Positions 48,015 to 60,365 of a DNA stretch of 64,000 nucleotides are shown here, piece after piece. Made by a program: the position numbers and the translations under genes. The stretch's first letter is position 1. Each line of letters starts with the position of its first letter. The stretch comes from Danio rerio (taxonomy: Eukaryota; Chordata; Actinopteri; Cypriniformes; Danionidae). The DNA lies in the NCBI RefSeq assembly GCF_049306965.1, contig NC_133178.1, positions 67,237,001 to 67,301,000 of the forward strand, written 5' to 3'. The notes under the pieces were generated by a model, which saw nothing but the letters and a program-made list of their open reading frames with translations, made no database searches and was not told the DNA's origin.

Positions 48015-48177
48015 CCTCTGCTGTCGAGACTGATTGACAAACAAGTAGCCAATCAGCTTTCGCTGAGCGCTTACAGGCAGCCAATCAGCTTTCGCTGAGC
48101 TCCTACGGGCAGCCAATCAGCTTTCTCTGGTGAGCGTGCAGGCAAATCTCCCGCCCACGGCGCTCAGTGTGAGGCGG
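48015..48177 (+). promoter_or_regulatory. unit G promoter with three CCAAT repeats
   Basis: Three AGCCAATCAGCTTTC motifs (about 48048, 48081 and 48111), about 33 bp apart and separated by GCTGAGCxCxTAC, then GGTGAGCGTGCAGGC and CCCGCCCACGGCGCTCAGT. Confidence 0.6.
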
Positions 48178-48254
48178 AGAGTGCAGAGCTTTGCTGTTTG
48201 CTGTTGAATTGCTTTAACTCCACTTCTGTTTCGGGTGTTGTGCGTCTATTCAAA
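48178..48254 (+). other. unit G noncoding exon 1 (5' UTR)
   Basis: Same 77-bp block as other units; donor GTAAGT at 48255. Confidence 0.6.
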
Positions 48255-48418
48255 GTAAGTGTATTATATCTGACCTTTGTAGCGTTCGCAGATTTGCTGC
48301 AATTATCTTGCGGGTTGAACTGCTTTAACATATGTGCTCAATGCTAATATAGTCTCTTGTTTTTAGCTCGATGCTAGGCTGTAAACACTTCTGTAATGCG
48401 TTACTCACGGGTTATCTG

Positions 48419-49044
48419 CAGGGTTTCTGCAGGGTCTTAACATCAAATTTTAGGCTTTAAAAAGTCTTAAAAGTAGTGAAATATTGTATTGTAAGTCTTA
48501 AATCTTTTTTAAACGGGTCTTAATTTTCCTTTGTTCATGTATTGCTACCAAATCTGGCCAAAACCCAAACAATCACCAACAATCATCTCAATAAAACTTT
48601 ACACTTTTTATTAAAAAGGTAATTTTAACTCTATTTATCATAATGGTTTAATTATTTTCCTTACAGTAACATTTGTGTAAAAGTTCTCCATGTATTTACT
48701 GCTGAAGACAACGACCTGGACAGATTGTTGTGCAAATATTTAGTTTATTATAGTTTTTATGTTGGAAAAAAAGTGTATGGACACAAGTAGAGCTTGCTTG
48801 TTTTTACACAATAATTAAATATTTAGTTAAGAAATAAAATCTAAAATATTAAATGTTTTCATTATTAATGTATTATTGTATTATTAAATATATATATATT
48901 TTTTGGAAAGGGCAAATAAAAATCTTTTCCATCTGAGCCATTTGAAATATTCATTAGCCTTTAGCCCTTTATGGGTCTTAAATTTAATTCACAATGGTCT
49001 TTAAACATCTTAAATTTAACTTGGTGAAACCTGCAGAAACCCTG
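48419..49044. repeat. intron 1 DNA transposon, unit G copy
   Basis: Same element at the same site as in units C and I (CAGGGTTTCTGCAGG to CTGCAGAAACCCTG), 626 bp. Right flank reads TATTTG instead of TATCTG. Confidence 0.75.
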
Positions 49045-49699
49045 TATTTGGGCACCTTTCATTTGTGTCTCCATCTCATTCCTTCACTAAGTTGTTTAAT
49101 ATGGATCTTTTAGCTTAAAATATTCTTCTGTAAACCTCTGAAGGGACGCAAACATTTTTTTTAGCAGTAAAACAGAATGTGGAATTAGTATAATAGTATA
49201 AAACACTTAATAATGAATGTATTACAGTATTGAGAGATAACTGTAGGCAATCAGAGACATGATCACGCTGCACACATGAGATGTAGAATCGGCCACTCAA
49301 CACTTACACACATATTTACTGAACAGGGAAGAGAAACCTATGTGTAACTTGTGTGAGAATATTTTGATGGTGAAACATATTTTAATAGAGTGTATATTTG
49401 TAAATGATATTAGAGAATGTTTTTATTCAGGAAATATTTGAAGGCAAATGTTTAAAAATGTGTTTTCTGGAGGAATTTTACAATATTGATCATTGATCAG
49501 ACTGAAAGAGCTTATAAGACTTTATCAGTGTTGCTGTTATTTGTGTGTTTTTAACCAATTAATGATGTTTCAGAAACAGTTATGATCATCAATTATATAT
49601 TGAATATTTAATACAAGTGTTGTCATGAATATAGCCAGTGCTGCTGATATGACATTAAAATATAAATATAAGCAAACAACTTGTAATTAGAATAATTGT

Positions 49700-49817
49700 C
49701 TCCTCCTCCAGTAAAGCTCCTCCTCCTCCAGCAAAGCTCCTCCTCCTCCAGTGAAGCTCCTCCTCCTCCAGTGAAGCCCCTCCTCCTCCAGTGAAGCTCC
49801 TCCTCCTCCAGTTCAGC
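49700..49817 (+). repeat. 20-bp minisatellite at end of intron 1, 6 copies
   Basis: Six TCCTCCTCCAG units with spacers GTAAAGC, GCAAAGC, GTGAAGC (three times) and GTTCAGC. Twice the copy number of the other units. Confidence 0.9.
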
Positions 49818-49843
49818 TGTAAACACTGTGATATTCCCATCAG

Positions 49844-49934
49844 GCTCCAGTGAAGAGTTTATTGAAGGACAGCGAGAACATGAGTGATCCAGAACCCTGC
49901 AGAATTAAACATGAAGACGCTGAACAACAAATAG
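49844..49934 (+). CDS. unit G exon 2: start codon and N-terminus
   Basis: As in other units but with one coding change: MSDPEPCRIKHEDAEQQI (Thr to Ala). ATG at 49880; donor ATAG|GTTGGT. In phase with the 14-finger exon at 51969. Confidence 0.8.
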
Positions 49935-50192
49935 GTTGGTGTTTATTCCTGATTCTTCATTAATCAGCCTGAAGAACAATCATGAGGAAAAGCTTTGAAC
50001 AGTTGATCTGATTTATTGTACAGAAACAAATGATTTTCTATAAAGACAGAGAGAAATAAACACACTTTCTGTTCACAAGGTCAACTATAGGGACTGAAGC
50101 TCAGTTGTCTTTTATTCCCATGTTCTGTTCAAATGCTCAGTGAAAGGAGGTTTGTTAAACAAAATAGGCAATAAAAAAACATTATGATGAAG

Positions 50193-50279
<87 letters not shown>

Positions 50280-51968
50280 ACATGTGCAAAAATGTGTACT
50301 TTTTAATTTTGACACCCACAGACAGTCACCAAACATAAATCTGAGCGGTAAGACTTTCTCATAGCCTCATTTCAGTTGTATTAACAGATGAAGCGAGACT
50401 GCAGTCTGAAACAGAACAACAGGCCCAATACTAAATATTATATTATTAAAATAAGGAAAAATGACCAGTGGTAATTTTAGTCGATCTTCCTGACAGATAA
50501 ACAGCTCTCGGTGATATGTCAGCATGCTTTTGTATTTGACATGAAGCACAAGTTCACCAGTAGGATTGACATCCTGCTCTACTCATCATTCTCTCTTCAT
50601 ATTGCCGTATATGTGGCAATTAAACAACCATAATACACTGTGATATAGCCTAGCCTGTTTATTTGTTGGATCATTTTGCTTTTTCAATCGATTTTTCAAT
50701 CGAGCCGAGACCACCCTATTCAGGCGATCTCAGACCGATTGATTTGGTGTTTAATCTAAAACGATTAATCTAGGCACTTAAACAATCAACTTTATTAATA
50801 ATCATAACGACAGGAGAATTTACATGTGTTCCTCCATCCTGGAGCGGACATCCATCAGAAAACCCACGCCATCAACTTACTGTTTACATGTTCTGAGAGC
50901 AGAGATGATTATGTTTTAAGGTAAGGTCTGTCTGACTCTCTCTCTCACTCCCACACACACTGTACTCCATATAGAAGGCAGAAACTCTGCTTTTTTTGCA
51001 CTGTAACTGATGATCACAAATTTGACCTCTTCCCAACAGGGAAAACACCAAATATCATAACTGCTTGATTATACGCTTTCATAGCTTTTCAATCGAAAAA
51101 TGTGGTTATAATGGAAGTCAATAGAGCAAAAGCAGCCATGAATATAACGGCTGATGATGTTTGCACTCCATTTATGATTTGATCATTCATTTTTTTAAGA
51201 ATATCGAGCACCACAATGGAAATAAGCCTGTGGCGTTTTTGTGTATTTTATCCTCGACAGTTTTTAAAATATGTATGAATTAGTCTAACTAATCTGTATG
51301 TTTTGTTAAAATTGTCAAAAACAATCAATCAATCAATTCCACTTCCTCTGTCATGTTGTCCAGCATGTTGAGATCGCTCGTTTCGGCTATGCTAGAAATT
51401 GGTCGAAATTTATGTCCTTTTTGATGCAGAATGTGTTCCACCATAAACAATATTGACTTTTCGATGTGTTGATAAAGTCGATATTCTATCTGTAAGGGAA
51501 ATGAAAGCAGGATTTTCTGTGAATATTATAGCTAGTCAGTGGAGCTTGCTACAGCACGTCTATCCCCAACGCTTGCATCACGTGACTTCTTTTGTTGTAG
51601 TTATGAATATATACGAATAAAAATAGGCCATTTACAGTTTTCAAATCTGTCTCGATGGGATCAAGATGACTTTCATGATCAATTATGATCATAAACTCTG
51701 AAAACTGGACTGACACAATTCGATTTACTTCTACGTTAAGTGGCTTTTACACAATTTACATTGTGAAAGCGCTAGAGAAATAAAGACCAGTTGAATTGAA
51801 TCTGCATAAATGTGTATATTTTAATGGACTAAACTAAATATAATCTGATTTATTTTACATTAATGTGCAGCTAAATTACAGTGTGTGTAGCCAATGTTTC
51901 CAGTGTCTTTTCACTTTACAGCTTTTACAGAGATTTTAAGATTTAAACTAATGTTTGTTTTATTTCAG
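49935..51968 (+). other. unit G intron 2
   Basis: Starts like the other introns. Contains the CTAT microsatellite and a block shared with unit E intron 2 (50995-51150). From 51810 it has the usual pre-exon sequence. Ends TTTATTTCAG. No exon inside. Confidence 0.55.
50192..50279. repeat. (CTAT)n microsatellite
   Basis: About 22 uninterrupted CTAT units in intron 2 of unit G. Confidence 0.95.
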
Positions 51969-53269
51969 ACCTAATTGAAGAGTATGAGGAGATTAAAAAG
52001 GAGGAACATCATGTCAAAATTGAGGACAAAACTCATTTACAGACTGATGATATTTTGAAAAGGAGAGACAAGAATCGTTTCATCTGTACCCAGTGTGGAA
52101 AGAGTTTTGGAAGAAAAGGCAGCCTTAAGATTCACATGAGGATCCACACTGGAGAGAAACCATTCACATGCTCTCAGTGTGGGAAGAGTTTCAGCCAAAT
52201 ATCAACTTTTAGTAAACACAAAAAAATCCACACTGGAGAGAAACCATACACCTGCACCCAGTGTGGGAAGAGTTTTAGCCAATCATCAAACCTTAAACTA
52301 CACATGAAGATCCACACTGGAGAGAAACCATTCACATGCACTCAGTGTGGGAAGAGTTACATACTATTATCACAACTTAATCAACACATGAACATCCATA
52401 CTGGGGAGAAACCATTCACGTGCACTCAGTGTGGAATGAGTTTCAGCCAAATGTATGCCCTTAGTAGACACAAAAAAGTGCACACTGGAGAGAAACCTTT
52501 CTTATGCACTCAGTGTGGGAGGAGTTTCATAATGTCATCACACCTTAATCAACATATGAGGATCCACAATGGAGAGAAACCATACACATGCACTCAGTGT
52601 GAGAAGAGTTTCCGCAAATCATCACACCTTATTCAACACATGAGGATCCACACTGGAGAGAAACCATTCAGCTGCACTCAGTGTGGGAAGAGTTTCACCT
52701 GCTTAACGCACCTTAATCAACACATGAGGATCCACACTGGAGAGAAACCATACACATGCACTCAATGTGGGAAAAGTTTCAACCAATCATCAAACCTTAA
52801 TATTCACATGATCACTCACACTGGAGAGAAACCATTCACCTGCACTCAGTGTGGGAAGAGTTTTAGTCAAATATCAGCCCTTAATAAACACAAAAAAATC
52901 CACACTGGGGAGAAACCATTCACATGCACTCAGTGTGAGAGGAGATTCAGCCAATCATCACACCTTAATCAACACATGAGGATCCACACTGGCGAGAAAC
53001 CGTTCACATGCACTCAGTGTACGAAGAGTTTCAGCCAAATATATGCCCTTAGTAGGCATGAAAAAATCCACACTGGAGAGAAACCATTCACATGCACCCA
53101 TTGTGGGAAGACTTTCGGCTGTTCATCAAATTGTAATCAACACATGAGGAGCCACACTGGAGAGAAACCATTCACATGCACTCAGTGTGGGAAGAGTTTC
53201 AGCCAATTATCAGCCCTTAGTAGGCACAAAAAAATCCACACTGGAGAAAAGCCAATCATCATCCCTTAA
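51969..53269 (+). CDS. C2H2 zinc-finger protein G, terminal exon (14 fingers)
   Basis: Phase-1 start gives [35 protein letters not shown], then fourteen intact fingers, the longest array in the window. With exon 2 the protein would be about 450 aa. A helix type [12 protein letters not shown] or [12 protein letters not shown] recurs in fingers 2, 5, 10, 12 and 14, alternating with NLNQ/HLNQ types, which suggests growth by block duplication. The frame ends TGEKPIIIP: a short deletion fused the linker to the middle of the next finger (AGCCAATCATCATCCCTTAA) and shifted the frame. All 14 fingers keep their zinc ligands. It has promoter, exon 1, exon 2 and acceptor in order, so it is a good candidate for an active gene. 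Confidence 0.85.
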
Positions 53270-53455
53270 TCTACACATTATGAACTACACTGGAGAGAAA
53301 CCATTCAGTTGCACTACAAGCTGCGGTCACACTAGACTTTTCTCCCCATAGACATCTAATCATACGCACATGCACTGGTGTGAAAGAGTACATGTGCTCT
53401 GAGTGTGAGAAGACTTATTACAGCTCTAAATTGAAACTGCACCGCTTTGCAAGTG
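53270..53455 (+). pseudogene. decayed C-terminal fingers of gene G
   Basis: Out-of-frame finger remnants (GGAGAGAAACCATTCAGTTG; GGTGTGAAAGAGTACATGTG; GAGTGTGAGAAGACTTATTA), interrupted by an unrelated AAGCTGCGGTCACACTAGAC segment near 53320. Confidence 0.65.
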
Positions 53456-53798
53456 ATGGTACAGGTGCGGATACATATGTACTCCACTCTCCAGTGTATT
53501 CATGTGGCTAGTGTTGTTGTTTTAGATGATGTTCTCTGTCTGACTCCCTGAATGAGAAACAAATCACTGGGAAGACACCACACATCAAAGAAGAACAGTT
53601 AGTTTGCTGTATACCAGGGCCTCAAGTTTAGAAAGCCCATTTAATTGTCCTGTGTTGCATTTTTAAAGTTTCTTTACTTTCAGGTTTAAGATTCTTTCTA
53701 CTTTACTACATTTGCTTTTTGTGAGTAGAATACAAACTTGATGAGTATTTTATGATTTATTCAGAGCGACAGGTATAAGTTTTACAATATTAATACAC
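53456..53798 (+). other. 3' flank of gene G
   Basis: Copy of the shared 3' flank (GTACAGGTGCGGATACATATG; GTGTATTCATGTGGCTAGTG). No canonical AATAAA found where other copies have it (TTTTTAAAGTTTCTTTAC near 53670). Confidence 0.45.
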
Positions 53799-54168
53799 TG
53801 TGATGATCACAAGACTCCAGATTGGAGCATGTGGTAGATCCTGATTGGATGCCTGCATTACTCATCAAAGGGTATATAAGAGTTGTTGTGCTACCCCAGG
53901 ACACTGTGGCTACTCAGGAGTCCTCATGTCAAGACCTGCCATCTCACTGACTCTTTAACCTCATGGTTTTGTTTTGCATTACTTGTATCATGTAGTTAAA
54001 GTGTTGTTGTGATTATACCCTAAGTTCTTTATCTTCATTATCCCTAGACATCTGTTGGTTGTTTTGTTTGATTGTTCTATGATTTACATTTTATAATAAA
54101 TAAATTGCATTCAGGCTATTTTGTTGTTAATCTCTCTATATTGCGACTCAAACAAGCGGGTCATAACA
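53799..54168 (+). repeat. LTR-like repeat, copy 2
   Basis: Same repeat as 40600-41005, with TATATAAG near 53872 and TAATAAATAAA near 54097. ACACT occurs on both sides (53795, 54166) and once in the unfilled flank after gene A (AAAACACTATTTGTAAAAT, near 2790). Possibly a solo LTR; fossil. Confidence 0.45.
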
Positions 54169-54179
54169 CTTTTGTAAAA

Positions 54180-54550
54180 TGTGTCCGGTTGTATCCGAGA
54201 TCTTGTCCTGTCAGTCATGACCATATGTTAGAGTAGGAACCTAGATGAGCGGTAAATTGAGAACTTTGCCTTTCGTCTAGGCTCCTTCACCACAACAGAC
54301 AATCACATCAACTGCATTACCGCTGCCACTGCACTGATCAGTGTTTTAATTTCACATTCCATCCTCATGAAAAAAAACTCTGCAGATACTTGAACTTTGG
54401 GGTAGGTCTCTCCTTCAAACTGGAGATGGCCACCTTTTTTCAGTCAAGCACCATGGTTTCTGACTTTCTGACTGCTGTTTCTTACCCTGCCACGTCACAC
54501 TCAGCAGCAAACCGTCTCAATTCATGCTCCTATGCAATTTACTCCTATGC
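54180..54550 (-). repeat. LINE fragment
   Basis: Collinear with 41030-41400 (GTTGTATCCGAGATCTTGTCC; CCACTGCACTGATC; GCAGATACTTGAACT; AGCACCATGGTTTCTGACTT). Truncated; no frame. Confidence 0.6.
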
Positions 54551-55778
54551 AACCTAGGGTGCTTATTGTTCCAGAGAAATGAATTGACTAAGTTGTCAAA
54601 CTGTTTTAAATATTTTACATAAAATAAATATTTACAGGGGTAAACTAAAGTAGAGAAGTATCTTTAGGAAGGCAATTCATTTTGAGTACCTCACAGCAGT
54701 GGTTCTCAATTATGGTGCTTGTGCAAAATGATTTGACAACCATCCTAAATTCTAGCACTTTTTACTAGATCTCAGAATCACACCTTAGAAACCAAAAGCA
54801 GAGATTTGGCCTTATCTTTAGCTGCATGAACTCAATTTGCACCAGATCAGCAAGAGACAACATTTGTTTGAGTTTCCCTCGCTGACTGGCTCCTGATTGG
54901 TTGGTGACTTGGCTTCAGTGACGTCCTTGGGATTCACTTGCTTGTGAGTGGAAGTTGTCCTGGGTTATTGGGGTGACAGACTCTGCTGAGAGTCTATTTA
55001 CAGCAGGTTTTTTGCAGGTTCGGCGGTTCCTAAACTTTAAAAAGTTGCTTGGAAATTTCTTTGTGACTCGATCGTGGGTCGGTGCAGTGTCTGAGAGCAA
55101 GGCGAGAGGGGGCAGAGTGTGAATGAGTGAGCTAATGCGAAAAGCAAAGTTTTACTGTTGCACAAGGTTTTTAAGTTTGTGTGGTCCGTCACAATGGCAC
55201 TGTCTTCCAATGAGCAGTTGCCATGGAGGGCCATTATGCATCAGGGTAAATCATTAACAGACTTCTTAGTAATTTATGCATCAAATGTTACAAGACAAAT
55301 ACTGTTTCTTATACTAGTTTTTCCATTTACACCAATGCACTGCAAATATGACTAGCTTTTGTTTATTAACAGGCATCATACATTTCAGTTATTCATCTGC
55401 TATAAGGGTTAAAAACCATTGATTATCTTGGTTGCAATAAACACTTGAAAGATTCAAAGAAAACTGTGGCAAGCTATTTGAAGATACCTCTACCTTCATG
55501 GCAAATTTTAATTGAGGCAATTAGTTAGGTTTTAAGTTGAAAGGCTTGTAAAGCACCATTGTTGGTTTATTACATTGTGCCCAAATTTGGTAAAGGGTCC
55601 CGAGAACATCTGCTAAAGTCATATTAGTACAAATAGTCAAATCAATCAGCTCTGTTATCTGTAATGGGCTCTCCTATGGTATATCCCATCGAGGCAGTCA
55701 TAAATGGGACCTGAGAACAGACAATGTGGTGCCTGATCAAGATTTTAGATTTAGTATTGGACTCTCTCCTTGTTGTCT
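54551..55778. other. unassigned spacer
   Basis: No ZNF sequence, no supported coding frame and no transposon whose two ends I could pair. The short frames at 54915-55355 show no domain. Confidence 0.4.
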
Positions 55779-56066
55779 AGTTTTTGAGGCTCTTTTGGTC
55801 TACTTTGTCAGTCAGGTCCAATTTAGGCGATTTCTTGATTGGGAACAGGTGTGGCAGTAATCAGGTCTGGGTGTGGCTAGAGAACTTGAAGTCGGTGGGA
55901 TAAAGTTGTTTTAATGGGGAAAAACATTTTCACACTGGGCTATGTAGTTCAGTATTTTGTCTTCCTTTTAATAATAAAAACCTTCATTTAAAGACTGTAC
56001 AATGTGTTTAATTGTGTTTTAAATATTTTAATTTGTTTGATGATCTGAAACCTTTAAGTGTTAGAA
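55779..56066 (+). repeat. transposon-derived repeat, Tc1-like 3' tail, copy 1
   Basis: Shared with 57985-58283: GATTTCTTGATTGxGAACAG, GGTGTGGCAGTAATCAGGTC, then AATAATAAAAACCTTCATTT and TTTGATGATCTGAAAC, as in the 3' ends of fish Tc1-like elements. Confidence 0.5.
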
Positions 56067-56460
56067 TTCTGCATTGCGTTCGTTACATGCAGATTACTAA
56101 ACCAGAGAACATTTGTCATTTAAATGTTCGGATTTAAGGCTATATGCAGATATGTCTGTGAGGCAAATTTTCGCAGAGATTCAGATTTACCAGTCATGCA
56201 CAGAATGACAAATCATTCCCATTTACAGCTTTTAAATTTATGTCTCATCAGTGTGAACAAAAATAACTTGAGATCAGTCGTATAAAAATCCGACCTCAGG
56301 AGGTTGATATGACAAGAATAATCTAAATATGATCTGCTGTGTTTTTACATTTAATGTGCATCAAAATTAAGGTTTGTGTAGCCAATGTTTAGTGCCTTTT
56401 CACTGCAGCTTTTGATGAGAGTTTCTATGACTTATTACAAACTGAACTTTTTTATTTCAG
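56067..56460 (+). other. ZNF-type intron before exon H
   Basis: Standard pre-exon sequence (AAACCAGAGAACATTTGTC; TTTGTGTAGCCAATGTTTAG) ending TTTTTTATTTCAG. Confidence 0.55.
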
Positions 56461-57254
<794 letters not shown>

Positions 57255-57984
57255 ACATGATCAGTGTCTACAGAGCTTCGCTCACTCTGCACAGCTTAAG
57301 AAACACATAGGCTGTATCTGAAACCACCTACTAGTCAGTAGGTACTGCGTTTGAATTTAAATCTACTACTCAGTCTTTTAAAAACTATGTTCTATACAGT
57401 TTGAATGTAAGCAGTATGAATGGAACTCGGACGTACTACATTTGCAATTTTGTCATGTGACCTACCCGCGTGAGTTGCGTCACTTTACTCCCAATCATGA
57501 ATTCTGTCAATGGGCTTCATGGAATAGCATAAGGTAAATCCGTTGCTCACTTCTGAATTTTGTCGGAAGAAGTTGGTCTTCTGGGTACTTCTCTTCAGAG
57601 GAGAGGTGTTAGATTCTGGCTCTGGATATTCTGAACAGCTCTCTCATTGATCAGTTTCATCAGGTCTATTGTTAGTCTTGAGGGAATGCCAGGGGGCGTT
57701 CTTGAGGGAGGGGGTACTGTCACTGTACCTCACGCCTTTGCTCTCTCCTCCTGTTCTGGGTTACAGATTACCTCTTGTCATCTGCTTTTTTTTTTTTTTT
57801 TTTGGTATTGATCGTTTGTGTGCATATTATTTTGTCACTCACCCTGTATTTGCATCAAGCACTGCCAGTAAGCGAGTGTCTATTTTATTTAGTTTTTTGA
57901 GTTCCCCCTTTTTTTTTTTTTACTCGTGACACTAGTATTTTCTTTCTCATTTGTGTTTAAATGTCTTTAGATTTTGGCATGATG
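57255..57984. other. 3' flank of exon H
   Basis: No gene. A transposon-like start (GGCTGTATCTGAAACCACCTAC) is at 57308 without a partner end. Two T-runs (57786-57804, 57909-57922) are present. Confidence 0.4.
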
Positions 57985-58283
57985 TCTAGCTTTTGAGGCT
58001 CGTTTGGTCTACTTCACTTTGTCAGACAGGTCCTATTTAGGTGATTTCTTGATTGTGAACAGGTGTGGCAGTAATCAGGTCTGGGTGTGGCTAGAGAACT
58101 ATGTTTTTATGTTATGTTTTAATGGGGGAACATTTTTTACACAAGGCTATGTAATTCAGTGTTTTGTCTTCCTTTTAACAATAAAAACCCTCATTTGAAA
58201 ACTGCACATTGTGTTTAATTGTGTAATTTTTGACTAATGTTTACATTTATTTGATGATCTGACACTGTTAAGTTTTAGGGTTA
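57985..58283 (+). repeat. transposon-derived repeat, Tc1-like 3' tail, copy 2
   Basis: Second copy of 55779-56066, including AACAATAAAAACCCTCATTT. It is again followed directly by ZNF intron sequence (GCATTACATTCGTTACATGC). Confidence 0.5.
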
Positions 58284-58435
58284 GGAATTCTGCATTACAT
58301 TCGTTACATGCAGCTTGCTAAACCAGAGAACATTTGTCATTTAAAGGTGCAGATTTAAGGCTAAATGCAGATATGATTTAGATATATTTCATGTCTGTGA
58401 GTCAAATATTTAGAGTTATTTAGCTGTTTTTTCAG
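58284..58435 (+). other. orphan ZNF intron piece without exon
   Basis: AAACCAGAGAACATTTGTCATT through CTGTTTTTTCAG matches the introns before exons, but at 58436 it changes to a repeat (TAACACTTTATTTTGAAGC) and no ZNF exon follows. Confidence 0.5.
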
Positions 58436-58459
58436 TAACACTTTATTTTGAAGCTCCAT

Positions 58460-58711
58460 TTAAGTATAAGTAGACTGCTGCACTTTACGGAGGTGGCTTG
58501 CATGCCGTCGAGTGCCGTCATTCAGTAGGAAGGTGGCTGGGCCCAGCCTGTGATTAACTTGGAGAGGGGAAGACCAACATGACGAGAGTTTGTTGGCTCT
58601 GTGTAGCCAGCGTACCCTCACCCAATCTGTAGCTTTTATGTCATAACACATGCTGAGAGGTCGAACAAGTTTTCTCTTTGCACCACCAGGTGGCAGTCTT
58701 TGTACTTTCAT
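58460..58711 (-). pseudogene. LTR-retrotransposon integrase C-terminal fragment
   Basis: The minus-strand product contains KLSSCWSSPLQVNHRLGPATF and NDGTRRHASHLRKV, a pattern seen at the pol C-terminus of Gypsy-like and related LTR elements. A short fossil fragment with no LTR nearby that I can identify. Confidence 0.5.
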
Positions 58712-58754
58712 TTCGGAGTGCAGATTGCTTAAGTTTTATTAATATATTTTTTTT

Positions 58755-58758
<4 letters not shown>

Positions 58759-58808
<50 letters not shown>

Positions 58809-58860
58809 TATATAGTTATATATATAAAATATAGTTATATATAATATATAGTTTAAAATA
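58759..58860. repeat. (TA)n microsatellite
   Basis: A run of about 22 TA units, followed by TATAGTTATA-type imperfect repeats. Confidence 0.9.
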
Positions 58861-59944
58861 TTTACTATTTTCTAGTGTATATAACTACTACTGTAAGAAA
58901 ATTTCTGAATTTCATACTTTTAGTATTTTCTTAGCTTGAACTGACCTGATCTCAGCTGTTTATAGGAAATGTGCCTGCTCCCGACCAGGTTGGAGCTACC
59001 AGAACTGTTGCTATGACAACAACTAACTTTGAAGAGCAAAACGATCCTGGATCGCGTCAAATCGTCAATAACCAAATCCAACTGAGTAGCCCACGTACGA
59101 AGAACAGACCCCTGAGCTCAAAGAAATTTTGTTTTCTTAGTATAATATTTTTATTAAGGATTTTTGCTATCTTGGTATACTTGTATATTTATTATGCAAA
59201 GAAATAAACACTTTTACACACAAGAGACATTATGAATTAGAAAGTCATGTTACAAGACTTAAATTACAGCATATTATGTAAGTTTATATCAGACTCGCCA
59301 AGCAAGAGTCTTCCATGCAATAATCATTAGAGTTCACACATTTACATATCAAAATCTCTGGATGCCAAATGTAGAAAGAAAACGCTATACATTAATGCAG
59401 TTACAGTAAGAAGACTCTAGTTTCAAAGAGTAACTAAAAATATAATTTTAGAGGAAACAAAAGTTTGGATAAAAGCATTTTTAGGAGAACTGGAAAAGTC
59501 AAGGCAAAACACTTGATATTAAGTCCCAAAGCAAATGACTTTATATTTCTACAGACTGAATACAGAAAGAGCATTTGGGGAAATAATATTATTAGATTGA
59601 GCAGGTTTGTGATTTAGTGGAGAGCAGTTATGAGTAGAGACGTCACCAACTTTATTATATAAGAGGAGTTTATGCCAAACTCGAACCATTCTGTCACCTA
59701 AATATATTATTCCAAAAACAGGTAAAGAAATCTGAGATCTACTAATAATTGAGCGAATGTCTCTGTTTGACATGTACTGAGAACATTTGTGCAGTCAAAT
59801 ATAAAATAATCTAAAAAAACTTTATGGCCAGACTTGACTGAAGGTATTATACAATCAGGGATTGCACAGAAACAATGTTATATTCCTCTGAAGAGACTGA
59901 AGAAGAAGAAGAATTAATCTTCTGAACGCAAATACCTCTGTTGT
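58861..59944 (+). other. upstream flank of unit I
   Basis: 58920-59100 repeats sequence near 15375-15545 (GAGCTACCAGARCTGTTGCTATGACAACAAC region). From 59235 it parallels the upstream flank of unit G and from 59690 that of unit E, without their insertions. No gene seen. Confidence 0.5.
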
Positions 59945-60126
59945 CGAGACTGATTGACAACCAGGCAGCCAATCGCTTTCGCAGAGCTCCTACAGACAGC
60001 TAATCAGCTTTCTCTGAGCGCCTACATGCAGCCAATCGGCTTGCGCTGAGCACATACAGGCAGCCAATCAGATTTCGTTGATCAGCACAGGCAAATCTCC
60101 CGCCCACGGCGCTCAGTGTGAGGCGG
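59945..60126 (+). promoter_or_regulatory. unit I promoter with four CCAAT-type repeats
   Basis: Four repeats: GCAGCCAATCGC (59966), ACAGCTAATCAG (CCAAT mutated to CTAAT, 59997), GCAGCCAATCGG (60029) and GCAGCCAATCAG (60061), then CCCGCCCACGGCGCTCAGT. The largest repeat number in the window. Confidence 0.6.
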
Positions 60127-60203
60127 AGAGTGCAGAGCTTTGCTGTTTGCTGTTGAATTGCTTTAACTCCACTTCTGTTTCGGGTGTTGTGCGTCTATTC
60201 AAA
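60127..60203 (+). other. unit I noncoding exon 1 (5' UTR)
   Basis: Same 77-bp block as other units; donor GTAAGT at 60204. Confidence 0.6.
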
Positions 60204-60365
60204 GTAAGTGTATTATATCTGACCTTTGTAGCGTTCGCAGATTTGCTGCAATTATCTTGCGGGTTGAACTGCTTTAACATATGTGCTCAATGCTAATATA
60301 GTCTTGTTTTTAGCTCGATGCTAGGCTGTAAACACTTCTGTAATGCGTTACTCACGGGTTATCTG

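Noticed and set aside
54915-55355. Overlapping short frames on both strands near 55 kb as a possible small gene
   Set aside because: All are 60-65 aa, mutually overlapping, and without a domain, Kozak-like start or splice context.
57669-57929. An 86-aa frame with long Phe runs
   Set aside because: The Phe runs are translated T-homopolymers from repeat DNA.
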